A stretch of DNA of 7,402 nucleotides from Gemmatimonadota bacterium. Its GTDB lineage: Bacteria; Gemmatimonadota; Gemmatimonadetes; Gemmatimonadales; GWC2-71-9. Shown in pieces: positions 5,427-7,402 of the stretch; the stretch's first letter is position 1; every line of letters begins with the position of its first letter. The notes beneath the pieces were generated by a model. The model saw only the letters and a program-made list of their open reading frames with translations, searched no databases and was not told the DNA's origin. The translations under genes and the position numbers were made by a program. Where the stretch lies: positions 1-7,402 of the forward strand of contig JANYAG010000037.1 of assembly GCA_025361465.1 (NCBI GenBank), written 5' to 3'.

Positions 5427-5431
5427 CCTCC
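5427..5431 (-). promoter_or_regulatory. ribosome binding site deciding the GTG start at 5421
   Basis: GGAGG on the minus strand lies between the metallophosphoesterase stop (5438) and the GTG at 5421, with a 5-nt spacer. It fixes the start as GTG and excludes the longer frame. Confidence 0.7.
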
Positions 5432-5437
5432 GTTGGT

Positions 5438-6304
5438 CTACTTGAGGACCGGGAGGCGATTGGGAAGATCACCGAACTCCACATAGCGATGGGCCAGTCC
5501 CGAGTCGGTGACCATGACAATGCGCATGCCGGACCTTGTGTCACCGAAGGGCTTCCCCACCGGTCCGCTGGTGATCATCTCGATCGGGCCGTCGTGCGCG
5601 ATGGCGTTCTGGTGGTAGTGCCCACTGAAGAGGTAACGCACGCCGTAGCGCTTGAAGAGCGCGAGGTAGCGTGACCGCTTCTCGATCGGAATGTTGAAGT
5701 ACTGATTGGCTTCGCCGGGGTCGGCCAGGAACCAGGGATGATGCTGGAAGACGACGAGCTGGACACCCGGTTCGCGACTGAGCACCGCCAGAGTGTCGCC
5801 GAGCCACTTCTCCTGGACGGCGTCCTCCCTGGGCGCGCTGTCCGGCTGCTGCAGCAGCGAGGAGTTGAGCACCACACCCACCAGCGAACCGGAGCGGAAG
5901 ACATAGTGATCGGGGCCGAACTGCTTCCGATAGAGCGCAATGCTCGCGGGCGTCGGGATGTTGCCGATGTCGTGATTGCCGGGGAGATCATACCGCGCGA
6001 TGCTGCGATCGAGCTTGCCGACAATGCGATGATACTCAGCGACCTGGGCCGGATCGCCGGGCCTGTTCACCAGGTCGCCGGTGATCACCACGAAGGACGG
6101 ATGCAGCCGGTTGGCCGCGGCGATGGCGAACTCCAGGTTGGCGGCATCCTGGACGAAGTCGCTGTCCGCGCGATACATCCCCAACTGGGGATCGGTGAGC
6201 TGGATAAACCAGAATCGCCCGGCGGGGGAAGGCGATCCGCGCCAGGCTGCGGTTGTCACCACGACCGCGAGGGCTGCCAGCAGGACGGGGATTCGTTTCC
6301 GCAT
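5438..6304 (-). CDS. exported calcineurin-like metallophosphoesterase, CPPED1 type
   Basis: The protein has 288 residues from the ATG at 6304 (GGAG with a 5-nt spacer). A signal peptide or anchor MRKRIPVLLAALAVVVTTAAW is followed by a complete metallophosphoesterase core. FWFIQLTDPQLG has D38 and Q40, where most relatives have D-x-H. Then come VVITGDLVN (GD at 76-77), DLPGNHDIGN (GNHD at 109-112), FQHHPWF (H188) and LFSGHYHQN (GHYH at 228-231). These are the ligands of the two-metal centre. The TDPQ motif, the IPTPASIALYRKQFG segment after GNHD and the late YFNIP-R-LALF-YGV stretch match the CPPED1 subfamily of Ser/Thr phosphatase-like enzymes, which includes secreted bacterial members. It most likely hydrolyses phosphomono- or phosphodiesters outside the cytoplasm. 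It is the first gene of a pair with the NAGPA-type glycosidase. The physiological substrate is unknown. Confidence 0.9.
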   Translation of the reverse strand: MRKRIPVLLAALAVVVTTAAWRGSPSPAGRFWFIQLTDPQLGMYRADSDFVQDAANLEFAIAAANRLHPSFVVITGDLVNRPGDPAQVAEYHRIVGKLDRSIARYDLPGNHDIGNIPTPASIALYRKQFGPDHYVFRSGSLVGVVLNSSLLQQPDSAPREDAVQEKWLGDTLAVLSREPGVQLVVFQHHPWFLADPGEANQYFNIPIEKRSRYLALFKRYGVRYLFSGHYHQNAIAHDGPIEMITSGPVGKPFGDTRSGMRIVMVTDSGLAHRYVEFGDLPNRLPVLK

Positions 6305-6324
6305 CGAGGCTCCGAGTTGGGTGC

Positions 6325-6349
6325 TGGCACCGACAACGGGGGGGTGCCA
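6325..6349. promoter_or_regulatory. candidate operator: perfect 7-bp inverted repeat
   Basis: TGGCACC at 6325-6331 and GGTGCCA at 6343-6349 are separated by 11 bp, so the half-site centres are 18 bp apart. This is a geometry suitable for a dimeric regulator. It sits 21-45 nt before the phosphoesterase start codon, so it could also be a leader hairpin. No known regulator site matches it that I recognise. Confidence 0.3.
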
Positions 6350-6431
6350 AATCGGTCACCGGCCGTGGCTTACGAAACCCCGAGACGGCGTTACGTTCAG
6401 GGACCCCTGCACCGGTTGCCGGGAACCGGGA

Positions 6432-6437
6432 GATAAT
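6432..6437 (+). promoter_or_regulatory. possible -10 hexamer for the dipeptidase gene
   Basis: GATAAT differs from TATAAT at one position and lies about 75 nt before the ATG at 6513. No acceptable -35 box lies 16-18 nt upstream (TTGCCG is only 10 nt away), so this is weak. Confidence 0.2.
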
Positions 6438-6512
6438 GGTCCACCACCAGCGTCCTTGCAAGCACCAGCGACCCTCCCGGCGGGCCATCACCCTCCTCGA
6501 GAGAGTCCTGAC

Positions 6513-7402
6513 ATGAAGCACGGTTCGGCCACGATCGCCTTCGGTCTGCTTGTCGCGCTCACGGTGCCGCTGACGGCCCAGCAGGGCTGCGATCCCAAAC
6601 CCAAGCCCAACTACGCGCCCATGCCGTTCGACGATGCCATCACCCTCCGGGCGAAGGCCATTCACGAACGCGTGATGACGATGGATACGCATGTGGACAT
6701 CAGTGCGGGCCAGTTCCAGATCGGCCAGGCGAACTACTGCAACCGCCTGGGCGGCCAGGTCGACCTGCCCAAGATGGAAGAGGGTGGCCTCGACGCCATC
6801 TTCTTCTCGATCTACGTCGGCCAGCCGGCGCGGGGCGCCAGCCAGGACAGCGCCGGGTTTGCCAGGGCCTACGCCGAGGACACCGCCAAGTTCAACGCCG
6901 TGCACCGCTTTGCCGAGCAGATCGCGCCGGACCGGATCGCGATTGCGTATTCCGCCGCCGATGCGCGCCGGATCTACGCCAGCGGCAAGAAGGTGGCGTT
7001 CATGGGTGTCGAGAACGGCTACGGCATCGGGACCGACATCACCCGGGTGAAGGAGTTCCACCAGCGCGGCGCCCGGTACCTGTCGTTGACGCACAACAAC
7101 CCGAACCAGCTCTCCGATTCGAACACCGGCGAAGGCGACGGATTTTACCTCTGGGGTGACGGACTCTCTCCGTTGGGGAAGAAGGTGGTCGCCGAGCTCA
7201 ATAAGTGGGGGATCATGATCGACGTCTCTCACCCGTCACGCGGTTCCTTCACCCAATCACTCGCGCTCAGCAAGGCACCCCTGATCGCCTCGCACTCGGC
7301 GGTTCGCACCATCTGCGACGTGTCGCGCGACCTCGATGATGACCAGCTGAAGGCCCTCGCCAAGGCGGGCGGCGTGATCCAGGTGGTGGCCTTCGCGGGC
7401 TA
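6513..7402 (+). CDS. exported membrane dipeptidase, peptidase family M19 (3' end outside window)
   Basis: The first 296 codons of a zinc-dependent dipeptidase of the renal dipeptidase family (M19, PF01244) run to the window edge without a stop. The ATG at 6513 has GAGAGAG 7 nt upstream and opens a signal peptide (MKHGSATIAFGLLVALTVPL, cleavage near TAQQ). Metal ligands appear in the family order: H60 and D62 in MDTHVDIS, E167 in MGVENGYGIG, H240 in MIDVSHPS and H261 in IASHSAVR, corresponding to human H20, D22, E125, H198 and H219. Between them are VDLPKMEEGGLDAIFFSIYVG, shared by the family, and the THNNPNQLSDS segment. The enzyme cleaves dipeptides, sometimes with D-residues at the C-terminal side, here outside the cytoplasm. 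It is transcribed divergently from the phosphoesterase/glycosidase pair. The last quarter of the protein is missing only because the window ends. Confidence 0.95.
   Translation, partial: MKHGSATIAFGLLVALTVPLTAQQGCDPKPKPNYAPMPFDDAITLRAKAIHERVMTMDTHVDISAGQFQIGQANYCNRLGGQVDLPKMEEGGLDAIFFSIYVGQPARGASQDSAGFARAYAEDTAKFNAVHRFAEQIAPDRIAIAYSAADARRIYASGKKVAFMGVENGYGIGTDITRVKEFHQRGARYLSLTHNNPNQLSDSNTGEGDGFYLWGDGLSPLGKKVVAELNKWGIMIDVSHPSRGSFTQSLALSKAPLIASHSAVRTICDVSRDLDDDQLKALAKAGGVIQVVAFAG

Larger units (their letters stand above)
6305..6512. promoter_or_regulatory. divergent intergenic region between phosphoesterase and dipeptidase genes
   Basis: These 208 bp separate two genes transcribed away from each other, so promoters for both should lie here. 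Visible items are the inverted repeat at 6325-6349, a GATAAT hexamer at 6432-6437, and the short direct repeat CACCAGCG at about 6445 and 6465. No full -35/-10 pair stands out. Confidence 0.5.

Noticed and set aside
6036..7232. 398-codon open frame on the minus strand
   Set aside because: It lies antisense to the M19 dipeptidase and overlaps the phosphoesterase in another frame; both of those have complete family motifs. High-GC genes often leave such open antisense frames.
1..7402. CRISPR array, tRNA or rRNA gene
   Set aside because: No regularly spaced short repeats, no tRNA cloverleaf signature and no conserved rRNA stretches were seen on either strand.

Overview
The window looks like a piece of a high-GC environmental bacterial chromosome. 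The many short secreted proteins and lipoproteins, the small two-helix membrane protein and the secreted peptidase and phosphoesterase genes remind me of Gemmatimonadota, but this is inference from style and no marker gene is present. No rRNA, tRNA or CRISPR array is visible.

Layout, left to right. (a) 1-1037: two plus-strand genes of visibly lower GC: the 3' end of a secreted protein with an Ig/PKD-like tail (2-469), and a small beta-rich lipoprotein (531-986). (b) 1038-1392: a 355-bp relic of an IS3-family insertion sequence. It keeps two 25-bp terminal inverted repeats and an ORF that joins the beginning of OrfA to the end of OrfB. (c) 1441-2400: a dispersed-type hairpin followed by three small minus-strand genes: a 71-aa lipoprotein, a 58-aa basic protein and a 137-aa two-helix membrane protein. 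(d) 2414-3940: a lower-GC minus-strand gene for a 332-aa lipoprotein with a calcium-loop motif and a Vps62/DUF946-like pattern, with long non-coding flanks. (e) 3941-4203: a second, 5'-truncated copy of the two-helix membrane-protein gene. It lies exactly 1974 bp from the first copy, with no indels and about 85% DNA identity by hand count. (f) 4204-6304: a tight minus-strand pair of exported enzymes, a CPPED1-type metallophosphoesterase followed 16 nt later by a NAGPA-type phosphodiester glycosidase. (g) 6305-7402: a divergent intergenic region and the first 296 codons of an exported M19 membrane dipeptidase.

How the genes may work together: the glycosidase/phosphatase pair could process phosphodiester-linked sugars outside the cytoplasm in sequence. 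The divergent dipeptidase would add peptide scavenging or cell-wall peptide turnover. The region between the two repeat copies (about 2227-3940) looks like an accessory insert in a locus that was duplicated. The IS relic supports a history of rearrangement. The least ordinary signals are the ungapped direct duplication flanking the Vps62-like lipoprotein gene and the MITE-like IS3 derivative.
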